A DNA stretch of 64,000 bases from Brooklawnia propionicigenes. GTDB lineage: Bacteria > Actinomycetota > Actinomycetes > Propionibacteriales > Propionibacteriaceae. This document shows, piece after piece, positions 32,802-41,548 of this stretch. Under the pieces are notes generated by a model. That model did not search any database. It was not told the DNA's origin and saw only the letters and a list, made by a program, of their open reading frames with translations. The stretch is from NCBI RefSeq assembly GCF_030297015.1, contig NZ_AP028056.1:940939-1004938 (forward strand), in the 5' to 3' direction. The translations under genes were made by a program, and so were the position numbers. Positions within the stretch are counted from its first letter, which is position 1. Every line of letters begins with the position of its first letter.

Positions 32802-33710
32802 TCAGTTGGCCTGCTTGGCCTTCTGACGGCGGTGACGCAGATGGGCATCGATGCTGAAGCCGCCGCCGCCCATCAGCAACGGCACGAGGCTGAGCACCCC
32901 CAGCAACACGTCGCGGTCGCCGTAGAAGCCGAAATGCCCCTCCAGGAACGGGCTGAACGGCCCGAAGCGGAAGAAGGCCATGAAGCCGACCGCACCCGCC
33001 AACAGGACTGCGGCGAAAATCCGGGTGCCGAGCCCGACGACCAGGAACACTGCCACAACGATCAGCAGGATGCTGACGCCCCAGGCTGCCGAGCCGGCCA
33101 GCGTCGCGTCCAAGCCGACGTAGCTGAGCGCGTCGATGGTGGCCTGCCGGTCGACCAGTGACTGCCAGCCGATGATCGCGGCAAAGGCGGCAAGAGCCAG
33201 CCGCACCAAGAACAAGGTCAGCGCACCGGCGAACTGATCGGTGCTGGGCTTGGTGACCGTGATGATCTCGGGCTCGGGCGCTTGGACGGCATGCACCGTA
33301 CCGAGTTTCTCGTCGCGAGACGCGCGCTGCTGAGCGCGGGCAGCGGCGGCCGCATCGTCGATCTCCTCGCGTTCGAGGCGCACCGCCAGGGCGGCTGCCT
33401 CGGCTTTCGCTTTGGCTTCTTCGCGCGCGACTGCCAGATCGGCCTTCGACTTCTCGGCCGCGGCCTTGGCGGCGGCGGCGCGGGTGGCGGCCTCCTGAGC
33501 GGCGGCTTGCGCTGCTTCGGCCTCCCGCGCGGCGGCGCGAGCCTCGTAGTCGGCCTGTTCGGCCTGCAGCAGCCGCGGATCGCGGGGAACAGCCGGACTG
33601 GCGCCGGCCAACGACGAGGCGCGCACGATCCGGGACGGGTTCGTGGCCGACGACTCGTTGCCGATGGCGCGTGCGGCCTGCTCGGTCACATCCTCGATGG
33701 CGGTACTCAC
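32802..33710 (-). CDS. DoxX-like membrane protein with N-terminal coiled coil
   Basis: 302 residues. The first 150 are an Ala/Glu/Lys-rich, probably helical coiled coil (AAAREAEAAQAAAQEAATR and following). The C-terminal half has four helices in the DoxX pattern, starting FLVRLALAAFAAIIGWQSL and including GLGTRIFAAVLLAGAVGFMAF. DoxX proteins are linked to membrane redox functions; the coiled-coil addition is common in this lineage and of unknown role. GTG 33710 has GAGGA 6 nt upstream. It lies 120 nt after holB, behind a perfect 18-bp palindrome. Confidence 0.75.
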   Translation of the reverse strand: MSTAIEDVTEQAARAIGNESSATNPSRIVRASSLAGASPAVPRDPRLLQAEQADYEARAAAREAEAAQAAAQEAATRAAAAKAAAEKSKADLAVAREEAKAKAEAAALAVRLEREEIDDAAAAARAQQRASRDEKLGTVHAVQAPEPEIITVTKPSTDQFAGALTLFLVRLALAAFAAIIGWQSLVDRQATIDALSYVGLDATLAGSAAWGVSILLIVVAVFLVVGLGTRIFAAVLLAGAVGFMAFFRFGPFSPFLEGHFGFYGDRDVLLGVLSLVPLLMGGGGFSIDAHLRHRRQKAKQAN

Positions 33711-33802
33711 AAGCTGTCCTCGCTGTCGTGTCTGAGCCCAATAAGTCAGTTCCCATCTTGGGCCCGCGCGCCAAGAAGCAGCGGCTGACACGCCGAAAGC
33801 AC

Positions 33803-33820
33803 CCGCTCCAATTGGAGCGG
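33803..33820. repeat. Perfect 18-bp palindrome between holB and DoxX gene
   Basis: CCGCTCCAATTGGAGCGG reads the same on both strands. It begins 10 bp after the holB stop and about 90 bp before the DoxX start. As RNA it is a 7-bp stem with loop AATT (no T-run); as DNA it could be an operator. Confidence 0.8.
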
Positions 33821-33830
33821 TAAGTATTGC

Positions 33831-35042
33831 TCAGCCGGGATCGGCCAGGTTGAGCATCAACGCTTCCATCGCCAGCAGCGGCGCGACGGAGTGCTCGAGC
33901 GCGTCACGAGCGGCCAGGATGGCGTCCACCCTGCGCAGGGTCTGCTCGGCGGTCGCAGAGCGCGCGGCCTGCGCGATCTCGGCATGCATCTCGGTGTTGA
34001 TCAATCCGAGGCCTTCGGCCGATAGTTGGGACGATGCGGGATCGACTGCCTGTAGTTGCACGGTCAGCACATCGCGGTACCAGGTGGTCAGCTCGGTCAG
34101 CACCCGGTCGAGCGCATCTCGCTGCAGACGCTTGGCGCGCGCCTTCTGCTGATCCTCGAGTTCCTTCAATGCGGCGGTGGCCTGCTTGGGACGCGCACCC
34201 TTCGTTCCGTAGCCCAGTGCCTCTTTCAACTCGGCGAGTTCGCGGGCATCGATCTCGCCGGTGCTGCGGTCGGCCTGCGCCGTCGCCAACTCGACGATAG
34301 TGGCGGCGGCCCGCAGGCAAGCTCCGACGCTGTTCAGTGAGCCGGGTATCGCCATGATCTGCTGACGGGCGGTCCGGGCGTCCTCGCTGCGGGCCAATGC
34401 ACGGGCACGCCCGATGTGGCCCTGAGCTGCCCGCGCCGCATACGCGGCCAGTTCGGGATCGATGCCATCGCGTTCGACCAGCAGCTGCGCGACCTCGGTG
34501 TCCAATGGTGTGCGCAGATTGACCTGCCGGGTCCTCGATCGCACCGTCACGATGACGTCCTCGGCGGTCGGCGCGCACAGCAGCCAGACGGTACGCGGCG
34601 GCGGCTCCTCCAGGGCCTTCAGCAGCGCATCGGCACCCTGATCAGTGATCCGATCAGCGTCCTCCACCACGATCACCTGGAAGCGTCCCACCGTGGGAGA
34701 CATCGCGGCCTTCATGGCGAGCTCGCGCACCTCGGCCACCGAGATCGACAACTGTTCGGTGCGTACCAGCGTGACATCGGGATGGGCGCCGGATTCGGCG
34801 CTGCGGCAGACCGTGCACCGCCCGCAGCCGCCCTGATCGCACAGCAGCGCGGCGGCGAACGCCCGGGCCGCATTGCTTCGTCCGGACCCGGGTGGCCCGG
34901 TGATCAGCCAGGCGTGCGTCATGGCGTGGGGCGAACCGTCGCCGCCGGGTTGGCGGGCCGCCTTGGCCGCCGCGCTCAAGGTGGCGACCGCGCGCTGCTG
35001 ACCGACCAGCTCGGCCCAGACACCTCCGGCCGGTTCAGCCAT
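33831..35042 (-). CDS. holB: DNA polymerase III subunit delta'
   Basis: 403 residues. It is a clamp-loader subunit. The P-loop reads GPPGSGRSN (Arg in place of Lys), which fits the ATP-inactive delta' role. The zinc module is CDQGGCGRCTVC, the Walker B-like segment VIVVEDADRI is present, and LLKALEEPPPRTVWLL is characteristic. The SRC motif reads SRTRQ. The C-terminal 200 residues are the helical collar. The ATG lies inside the end of tmk (8-nt overlap), so it is coupled. Confidence 0.95.
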   Translation of the reverse strand: MAEPAGGVWAELVGQQRAVATLSAAAKAARQPGGDGSPHAMTHAWLITGPPGSGRSNAARAFAAALLCDQGGCGRCTVCRSAESGAHPDVTLVRTEQLSISVAEVRELAMKAAMSPTVGRFQVIVVEDADRITDQGADALLKALEEPPPRTVWLLCAPTAEDVIVTVRSRTRQVNLRTPLDTEVAQLLVERDGIDPELAAYAARAAQGHIGRARALARSEDARTARQQIMAIPGSLNSVGACLRAAATIVELATAQADRSTGEIDARELAELKEALGYGTKGARPKQATAALKELEDQQKARAKRLQRDALDRVLTELTTWYRDVLTVQLQAVDPASSQLSAEGLGLINTEMHAEIAQAARSATAEQTLRRVDAILAARDALEHSVAPLLAMEALMLNLADPG

Positions 35043-35697
35043 GGCGTTGACTGGGTTCGTGCAGTTCCGGGATGGCGAGTTCGCGGCCCAGCAGCGTGCC
35101 GACCGCAGTCCGGATCTTGGCTGCGGTGGTGCGCACGCTCACCAAAGCCGGCAGCACCAGATAACGGTCGGGATCGTCCGCGGCCTGCACGAGGAAGGCG
35201 TCCCGCACCCGGGCATGGAAATCGGCGCCGGCCAGTTCCAGCCGGTCGAGATTGCGGGCCCTGGCGACCGCCCTGGCCGGTTCGATGTCGAGTATCACCG
35301 TCAGATCGGGCCGCAATCCCCCGGTGGCCCAGCCGGCGATCGCCTTGAGGTCATCGACATTGAGGCGTCGGCCTGCCCCCTGGTAGGCCAGCATTGAGCC
35401 GACGTAGCGGTCGCTGACCACGGTCTGCCCGGCGGCCAGGGCGGGAAGCACCACCCGGGACACATGTTGTGCCTTGTCAGCTGCATACAGCAGGGCTTCG
35501 CAGCGGTCGTCCAGATCGGATTCGGGGTCAAGCAGCAGATCACGCAGGGTGTTTCCGACCGGTGTGCCGCCCGGCTCGTGGGTGATGACGTGGTCGACGC
35601 CGGACAGCTCCAGGGCTGCCGCCAGTGCCCGCACCTGAGTGGACTTGCCGACCCGGTCGCCGCCTTCGATGACGACGAAGAGACCGCGATCACTCAT
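35035..35697 (-). CDS. tmk: Thymidylate kinase
   Basis: 220 residues. It phosphorylates dTMP to dTDP. The P-loop VIEGGDRVGKSTQVRA, the substrate motif THEPGGTPVG and the DRYVGSMLAYQG segment are intact. It overlaps the upstream CYTH/CHAD-like gene and holB by 8 nt each, so all three are translated from one mRNA. The gene order topA...tmk-holB is common in actinobacteria. Confidence 0.96.
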   Translation of the reverse strand: MSDRGLFVVIEGGDRVGKSTQVRALAAALELSGVDHVITHEPGGTPVGNTLRDLLLDPESDLDDRCEALLYAADKAQHVSRVVLPALAAGQTVVSDRYVGSMLAYQGAGRRLNVDDLKAIAGWATGGLRPDLTVILDIEPARAVARARNLDRLELAGADFHARVRDAFLVQAADDPDRYLVLPALVSVRTTAAKIRTAVGTLLGRELAIPELHEPSQRHG

Positions 35698-37162
35698 CGG
35701 TCACCTGTGCGGGGGTCGGTTCCGCGGTGGGCAGCGCCGGCGGTTCGTCCTGGTCCGGCGAGGTGGTCTCGGGCCATTCCGCCAGCAGCTTGGCACGCGT
35801 CTTCGGCCAGGCTTCGAGGAACTCGCGGCGCGGGGTGCGCACCTGGTCCAGCCACCGCTGGTAGTCGCGTCCGGCCTGGTAGGCCTCGGCCGGGCTCATC
35901 GCTGAAACGGTGGCCTCGTCGGCGGCCAGGTCGCGATTCGCGGTCGTGCCGAGAGCGGCCAGCAGCTTGCTGACCCGACGGACGCGGCCCTTCACCTTGC
36001 CGAGCACCGGTTCGCCGGCCTCCAGGGTGCGCACCAGGTCTTGGGCGCGCTCCAGCGCGGCAGACCATTCTTGGTCGCCGCTGTCGTCGCTCAGGGCGTC
36101 GACCGACGCGAGCATGCCGGTGAGCTGCTGGCGGACACACGATCGCAACAGTGCTCGGGCGCTGCCGGGCTCGGTCGTCTCCGCAGGCCAGCCGTCGTCC
36201 TCGACCGGACGCAGCCTGGGTGCCCGCGCGGCCGAGGCCAGCAGGTCGAGGGCATCGAAGTAGGCCTCGCCGAGTTCGGCCGGGTTGGTGCGCGCCGGAC
36301 GCGCGACGACCTTGTCGATCTGCCAGATGAACTCACTGGCCCAGGCAGGGTCGATCAGGCAGTCCAGCCCACGCACGGTGTCAGCGGCCCTGGTCAGTTC
36401 GTCGGCCAGCAGCCCGGTATCGGGCTGATCCTGTTTGCGGACCCGCAGGTCTGCGCGCAACACCGCATGCAACCGGTCGGTGAACAGCCAGGCCAGGTAA
36501 TCCTCGGCGCTGATCTTGGAGGGCTGGGGCGGACTCGGCGGGGAGCTGACCGGATGGGTGATCGCGGTCAGCCGTTCGATCGGTTCGATGAATTCGGCCA
36601 CCTTGGCGCCGCCGGCCTCGCCGAGCCGTTCGATCACCACGCTGCGCTGCAGCGCGGTGATCTTGTCGCCGGGCTTGAAGGTGACATCGCGTTGCCGGGC
36701 CACCGCCAGCCCGCCACGCCGGACGGTCACCCGGTCGTCACGAACCTCGCCGAGTTCGACGCCTTCGGCGTCCAACAGCACATAGCAGGCCCGCTCCACC
36801 ACGACGCTGGCCACCGGCCCGAGCGCGGCTCGCCTGCGAAAACCCGACAGCAGGACGCCCAAGTCCTCGGGCAGATCATCGCCGGCATCCAGCGGCTCGA
36901 TATATTGCTCCGGCAACCAGGGCTGCCAGTCGGTTGCCCTGAGCAGCCACTCACCGCGTTGGTCGACGACCCGGTGGGCCAGCAGCACCCCGGCGAGACT
37001 GAGCCGCTCGTCGGTGGTATCGAACAAAGTGATGGTGCTGACCGGCCGGTCGGGCCGGCACCGCAGCAGCACCCGATCGATCCCGGACGCCTGATCGGTC
37101 AGGATCGGCGCATCCACCTGGTACGGCATCTCGAAGAGATAGCTGCGGTGACGCTTGGCCAT
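35690..37162 (-). CDS. CYTH/CHAD-like protein
   Basis: 490 residues. The N-terminal part has STITLFDTTDERLSLAGVLL and then AHRVVDQRGEWLLRA, like the strand pattern of CYTH triphosphatases (YxDTxDxxLxxxGxxLRxR), and VVVERACYVLLDAEGVELGE for a later strand. After a Pro-rich linker the C-terminal half is helical with FTDRLHAVLRADLRVRK at the place of the CHAD His/Arg motif. CHAD domains bind polyphosphate; CYTH cleaves tripolyphosphate. Both are divergent here and key Lys/Glu residues of CYTH are not all evident. The gene sits between topA and tmk. Confidence 0.55.
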   Translation of the reverse strand: MAKRHRSYLFEMPYQVDAPILTDQASGIDRVLLRCRPDRPVSTITLFDTTDERLSLAGVLLAHRVVDQRGEWLLRATDWQPWLPEQYIEPLDAGDDLPEDLGVLLSGFRRRAALGPVASVVVERACYVLLDAEGVELGEVRDDRVTVRRGGLAVARQRDVTFKPGDKITALQRSVVIERLGEAGGAKVAEFIEPIERLTAITHPVSSPPSPPQPSKISAEDYLAWLFTDRLHAVLRADLRVRKQDQPDTGLLADELTRAADTVRGLDCLIDPAWASEFIWQIDKVVARPARTNPAELGEAYFDALDLLASAARAPRLRPVEDDGWPAETTEPGSARALLRSCVRQQLTGMLASVDALSDDSGDQEWSAALERAQDLVRTLEAGEPVLGKVKGRVRRVSKLLAALGTTANRDLAADEATVSAMSPAEAYQAGRDYQRWLDQVRTPRREFLEAWPKTRAKLLAEWPETTSPDQDEPPALPTAEPTPAQVTDE

Positions 37163-37202
37163 GTCGGTAGTCCTGCCGTCGGAGTTGCGTGTGTTTCTTC
37201 GA

Positions 37203-39938
37203 TTATGCCGAGGATGCTCCCGATGCGGGCTTCGGGGTCTTCTTCGATGTCGATGCGCTACCGGATGCCTTCGTGGCCTTGCTCGGCGACGACTTGGCGG
37301 AGGTCCGCCGGGCCTTCTTCGCAGGTGCCGGACCCTTGGCGCGTTTCGCTGCGATCAGGTCGGCGGCCACCTCCAGGCTGACCTCGTTGATCGGCTGGCT
37401 CTTCGGCACTGTCACGTTGTACTCACCGTCGGTGATGTAGGGGCCGAAGCGGCCATCCTTGATCACCAACGGCTTGCCGGTCGCCGGATCGTCCCCCAGT
37501 TCGGCCAGCGGGGCGGCGGCTGCCCGGCGTCCGCGGGTACGGGGAGCCGCCAGCAGCTCTTTGGCCTGCTCCAAGGTGACAGTGAACAGCGATTCCTCGC
37601 TGGGCAGGGTGCGAGAATCATTGCCGCGTTTGATGTAAGGACCGTAGCGTCCGTTCTGAGCGGTGATTTCCACACCCTCGTCATCGGTACCGACCAAGCG
37701 CGGCAGGCTGAGCAACTTCAGCGCATCGTCCAAGGTGACGGTATCGAGCTGCATGGACGAGAACAGCGATGCGGTGCGCGGCTTGGGCCGCTTCGACTTC
37801 GGCAGCGACTCATCGTCCTCGAGCACCTCGGTCACGTAGGGGCCGTAGCGTCCGGTGCGGGCGACGATCGGATGGCCGGTGGCCGGATCGGTGCCGAGTT
37901 CGCGCTCCTCACCGGCCGGGGTGGCCAGCAACTGCTTGGCGACCTCCAGGGTCAGCTCATCGGGTGCCATGTCCTCGGGGACGTTGGCACGATTCGCCTC
38001 CGCATCCTCGACATAGGTGCCGTAGCGTCCGACCCGGACATTGATGCCGGCTTCGGGGTCACCGATCGGGAAGGTCGACACGGCTCGGGCATCGATGTCG
38101 CCGAGGTCGGTGGCCATGTCGTGCAGGCCTTCGCGCTCGTGACCGGGGGCACCGTAGAAGAAGTCGTTGAGCACCTGCAGCCGTTGGGCGTCGCCGCCCG
38201 CGATTTCGTCCAGTTTGTCTTCCAGGGCGGCGGTGAACTGGTAGTCGACCAGCCGCGGGAAGTGCTCGACGAGCAAGCGGGTGACCGCGAACGCCAACCA
38301 GGTCGGCACCAGCGCGGTGCCCTTCTTGTAGACGTAGTCGCGGGCGGTGATGGTGCGGATGATCGATGCATAGGTCGACGGGCGCCCGATTTCGAGCTCT
38401 TCGAGCTTGGCGATCAGCGTCGGCTCGGTGTAGCGGGCCGGGGGCTTAGTCTGATGGCTCTCGGTCGCGATCTCGGACAAGTCGAGATGCTGGTCGGGGG
38501 CCAGCTGGGGCAGCTTGGCCTGTTCACCCTGCTCGTCGTCGGCGACGTCGGCATAGGCCTTGAGGAAACCCGGGAAGGTAATCGTGCGTCCCGAGGCCGA
38601 GAAGACGGCGCGATGGATGTCGACGGTGGCCATTTCGGCGCCGGCCCGCAGCCGCTGCGCCAGTTCGGCAGCGATCTTCACCGACACCGCCTGACCGCGC
38701 GCATCTGTCATCTGGGAGGCGACGGTGCGCTGCCAGATCAGTTCGTAGAGCCGGGCCTGGTCACCGACCAGCTTGGCCTGCGCGGGGGTGCGGAAGGAGT
38801 CGCCGGCGGGCCGGATGGCCTCGTGGGCTTCCTGCGCGTTCTTCACCTTGGACGCGTAGACCCGCGGCGAGGCCGGCACGTAATCGTCGCCGTACAGCGC
38901 GCGGGCCTGCTTGCGGGCGGCCGTGATGGCCTGCTCCGACAGCGAGACCGAATCGGTACGCATATAAGTGATGTAGCCCGATTCGTAGAGCTCCTGGGCG
39001 ACCCGCATGGTGCGGTCGGTCGTGAAGCCGAGCTTGCGTCCGGCCTCCTGCTGCAGGGTCGTGGTGCGGAACGGCGCGGCGGGACGGCGGGTGAACGGCT
39101 TGGCCTCCACCGAGTCCACCGCGAATCTGGCCTGCTTCAACGCCTCGGCGAGGTCGCCGGCGCACTTCTCGTCCACCACGAAGGCATCGGAGATGAGCTT
39201 GCCGTCGGAATCGAAGTCGGCGCCGCGAGCGACCTTCCAGTCGTTCAGGCCGGTGAGCCGGGCATCGAACTTGCGAGGCGTCGCGGCGGCGCCGGCATCC
39301 AAGGTGGCGAGCAGATCCCAGTAGGACGCCGAGGTAAATGCCATCCGCTCGCGTTCGCGGTCGACGACCAGCCGGGTCGCGACCGACTGCACGCGTCCGG
39401 CCGACAGCTTCGGCATGACCTTCTTCCACAGCACCGGGGAGACCTCGTAGCCGTAGAGCCGGTCCAGGATGCGTCGGGTCTCCTGGGCGTCCACCAGGTC
39501 GATATCGAGCTCGCGGGGGTTGGCGACGGCCGCAGCGATGGCTTCGGGGGTGATCTCGTGGAAGACCATCCGCTTGACCGGCACCTTGGGCTTCAGTTCC
39601 GCGAGCAGATGCCAGGCGATGGCCTCCCCTTCGCGGTCCTCATCAGTTGCCAGATAGAGCTCGTCGACGTCCTTGAGCAGCTCTTTGAGTTTACGGATGA
39701 CAGGCTTCTTGTCGGCGCTGACAACGTACAGCGGCGCGAAATCGTCCTCGACGTCGACGCCGAGCCGGGCCCAGGGCAGGCCCTTGTACTTCGCGGGCAC
39801 CTCGGAGGCGTTGGTGGGCAGGTCGCGGATGTGGCCGCGGCTGGACTCCACGACGTAGCCCGATCCCAGGAAGCGTGTGAGCATGGTCGCCTTGGTGGGC
39901 GACTCGACGATCACCAGTCGGCGGGGTGCATTGGCCAC
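37203..39938 (-). CDS. topA: DNA topoisomerase I
   Basis: 911 residues, full length. The TOPRIM domain has LVIVESPTKATMLTRFL and YLATDEDREGEAIAWHL; the active Tyr is in SGYITYMRTDSVSLS; the toroid has AGRVQSVATRLVVDRE. Instead of zinc fingers the C-terminus has several repeats ending GPYI or GPYV (NGRYGPYIKRG, DGRFGPYITDG), then a Lys/Ser/Ala-rich basic tail, as in mycobacterial TopA. It relaxes negative supercoils. An ORF of nearly the same length on the other strand is a GC-codon artefact. Confidence 0.98.
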   Translation of the reverse strand: MANAPRRLVIVESPTKATMLTRFLGSGYVVESSRGHIRDLPTNASEVPAKYKGLPWARLGVDVEDDFAPLYVVSADKKPVIRKLKELLKDVDELYLATDEDREGEAIAWHLLAELKPKVPVKRMVFHEITPEAIAAAVANPRELDIDLVDAQETRRILDRLYGYEVSPVLWKKVMPKLSAGRVQSVATRLVVDRERERMAFTSASYWDLLATLDAGAAATPRKFDARLTGLNDWKVARGADFDSDGKLISDAFVVDEKCAGDLAEALKQARFAVDSVEAKPFTRRPAAPFRTTTLQQEAGRKLGFTTDRTMRVAQELYESGYITYMRTDSVSLSEQAITAARKQARALYGDDYVPASPRVYASKVKNAQEAHEAIRPAGDSFRTPAQAKLVGDQARLYELIWQRTVASQMTDARGQAVSVKIAAELAQRLRAGAEMATVDIHRAVFSASGRTITFPGFLKAYADVADDEQGEQAKLPQLAPDQHLDLSEIATESHQTKPPARYTEPTLIAKLEELEIGRPSTYASIIRTITARDYVYKKGTALVPTWLAFAVTRLLVEHFPRLVDYQFTAALEDKLDEIAGGDAQRLQVLNDFFYGAPGHEREGLHDMATDLGDIDARAVSTFPIGDPEAGINVRVGRYGTYVEDAEANRANVPEDMAPDELTLEVAKQLLATPAGEERELGTDPATGHPIVARTGRYGPYVTEVLEDDESLPKSKRPKPRTASLFSSMQLDTVTLDDALKLLSLPRLVGTDDEGVEITAQNGRYGPYIKRGNDSRTLPSEESLFTVTLEQAKELLAAPRTRGRRAAAAPLAELGDDPATGKPLVIKDGRFGPYITDGEYNVTVPKSQPINEVSLEVAADLIAAKRAKGPAPAKKARRTSAKSSPSKATKASGSASTSKKTPKPASGASSA

Positions 39939-39987
39939 GTTGCGGTCCTTCAGGGTCAGTTGTTGTCAGGCTGTGACAGTCGGGAAG

Positions 39988-41466
39988 CTACCACGCGATG
40001 ACAGGGGATTCGAAATATCCCTCGGCGAGCGCCTGGCGGATGGTGGGCAGCAGGATTGTGCGTTGCGCATGCGGATCGGCGTCCAACAGCCCCGCGACCG
40101 CGTCGATGATAACCCCCAGGGGCAGGCTGCCATCGCAGGCTCCGAGTACCCCGCCCAGTGCAGTGTCGACCCGCAACGCGCGCTTCAGGCCGGTGTGCTG
40201 GCGCAGCACCACGTACTGCGGATCCTCGGCCCCGGGGGTTCCCAGAGTCTCCTGGACGATGTCTTCGCGCAGCTTCAGGCTGCTGGCCAGCAGCTGCTCA
40301 TCGCTGGCCCGGGCCGCCGTGATATCGCGTTGACGAGCGGCGATGGCGGGGCCGAGTGGCTGATGCACCGCGTGTGGCCACGATTCGATGGTGATATCGG
40401 GTGTCTGACGGCCCGCATTGGTGATGGTGATCCAGCCCATCCCGATGGCCCGGATGCCCAGTTCGGTGAAGTAGTCGAGCCATTCCCGGTAGCGGGCCGA
40501 CCAGCTGGGGTCACCCGCCAGGCCGGCGTCGGTGAGCCACAGTTCTATATAGGCGTACGGATCGAGCCGCTCGCGTTCGATCACCCACATGTCGGCTCCC
40601 GCCGGCGCCCAGCCGCTGAGGCGATCCTCCCAGGGCTGATCGCCGGTGATCGCCCAGTTGGCGAGCACCTGGCAGATTCCGCCCTCGTTCAGGTGATCGA
40701 TCGACCCGGTGACGACCTTGCGAATGAGGCCGTCCGCACTGAAATCTGTCTCTCGATAGGCCAGCCGCTCACCGCTCGGAGGGCTCATCACATAGGGCGG
40801 GTTCGTGACGATCAGATCGAACCTGTCGTCGGCGACCGGGTCATAGAGGCTGCCGTCGCGCAGGTCGACGTCGACCTCGTTGAGCTCCGCGGTGATCTTG
40901 GCGAGCTTAAGCACCCGCGGGTTCACGTCGGTAGCCGTGATCCGGTCGGCGTGGGCCGACAGGTGCAGACTCTGGACGCCGCAGCCGGTGCCCAGATCGA
41001 GTGCACTGCCGACCTGACTGTCGATGGTCAGCTGCGCCAAGGTGGTGGACGCGGAACTGACGCCGAGCACATAGTCGGGTTTGATCGGTTGGGTCCGGTA
41101 GTCGAGACCGGGTGTCGGATCGGACACCACCCAGCCGTCCCACTGACCTTCGGAGGTTTCGAAGCCGTAGGGACGCACGTCGACAGGGGCCTGGATGCGG
41201 CCATCCGGGCCTACCTCCAGCAGACCTTCGTCCATCAGTGCCTCCAGCGGTAGCGCCGCTTCGGCGGCCGAGCTCGAGACCGGCAGGTTGAGCGGAAAGA
41301 GCTTGATCAAGGTCGCGAGCGGGGTCTGGTCATCGCCGAGGGCCTCGCGGGCGGGCACCGTGCAATTGCGGTCCAGCCCGGCCTGCCCGGCCTCGCCGAT
41401 GCGGGCGAGCACCGTGTCCACGGTGTAATCGGCCGACATCAAGGCGTCGCGCAGTGCATCGATCAT
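39988..41466 (-). CDS. N6/N5-type SAM-dependent methyltransferase with N-terminal domain
   Basis: 492 residues. An N-terminal helical domain (about 130 residues, DUF7059-like) is followed by a methyltransferase: motif I ALDLGTGCGVQSLHLS, TATDVNPRVLKLA, and motif IV LIVTNPPYVMSPPSG. The NPPY motif indicates methylation of an amide or exocyclic amino nitrogen, as in PrmC or RsmC/RlmG. The last 150 residues are family-specific. GAAGGG lies 6 nt before the ATG at 41466. It is divergent from the helicase, and the whole neighbourhood is conserved in actinobacteria. The substrate is unknown. Confidence 0.82.
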   Translation of the reverse strand: MIDALRDALMSADYTVDTVLARIGEAGQAGLDRNCTVPAREALGDDQTPLATLIKLFPLNLPVSSSAAEAALPLEALMDEGLLEVGPDGRIQAPVDVRPYGFETSEGQWDGWVVSDPTPGLDYRTQPIKPDYVLGVSSASTTLAQLTIDSQVGSALDLGTGCGVQSLHLSAHADRITATDVNPRVLKLAKITAELNEVDVDLRDGSLYDPVADDRFDLIVTNPPYVMSPPSGERLAYRETDFSADGLIRKVVTGSIDHLNEGGICQVLANWAITGDQPWEDRLSGWAPAGADMWVIERERLDPYAYIELWLTDAGLAGDPSWSARYREWLDYFTELGIRAIGMGWITITNAGRQTPDITIESWPHAVHQPLGPAIAARQRDITAARASDEQLLASSLKLREDIVQETLGTPGAEDPQYVVLRQHTGLKRALRVDTALGGVLGACDGSLPLGVIIDAVAGLLDADPHAQRTILLPTIRQALAEGYFESPVIAW

Positions 41467-41548
41467 GTTCACCCTTCCACTGTTACATGCCGGTCCCAGC
41501 GCGGGTCGGCGGCGGGTTCGGCCGAGCGGACGTGGCAAGGTTGATTCC

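Noticed and set aside
33831-35042. HolB with Arg in the P-loop as a damaged gene
   Set aside because: Delta' subunits normally lack a functional ATP site, so the change is in line with the family.
37155-40001. A 948-codon open frame on the + strand across topA
   Set aside because: It is antisense to an unmistakable topoisomerase I. Long antisense frames are expected at this GC content, and its protein has no recognisable motif.
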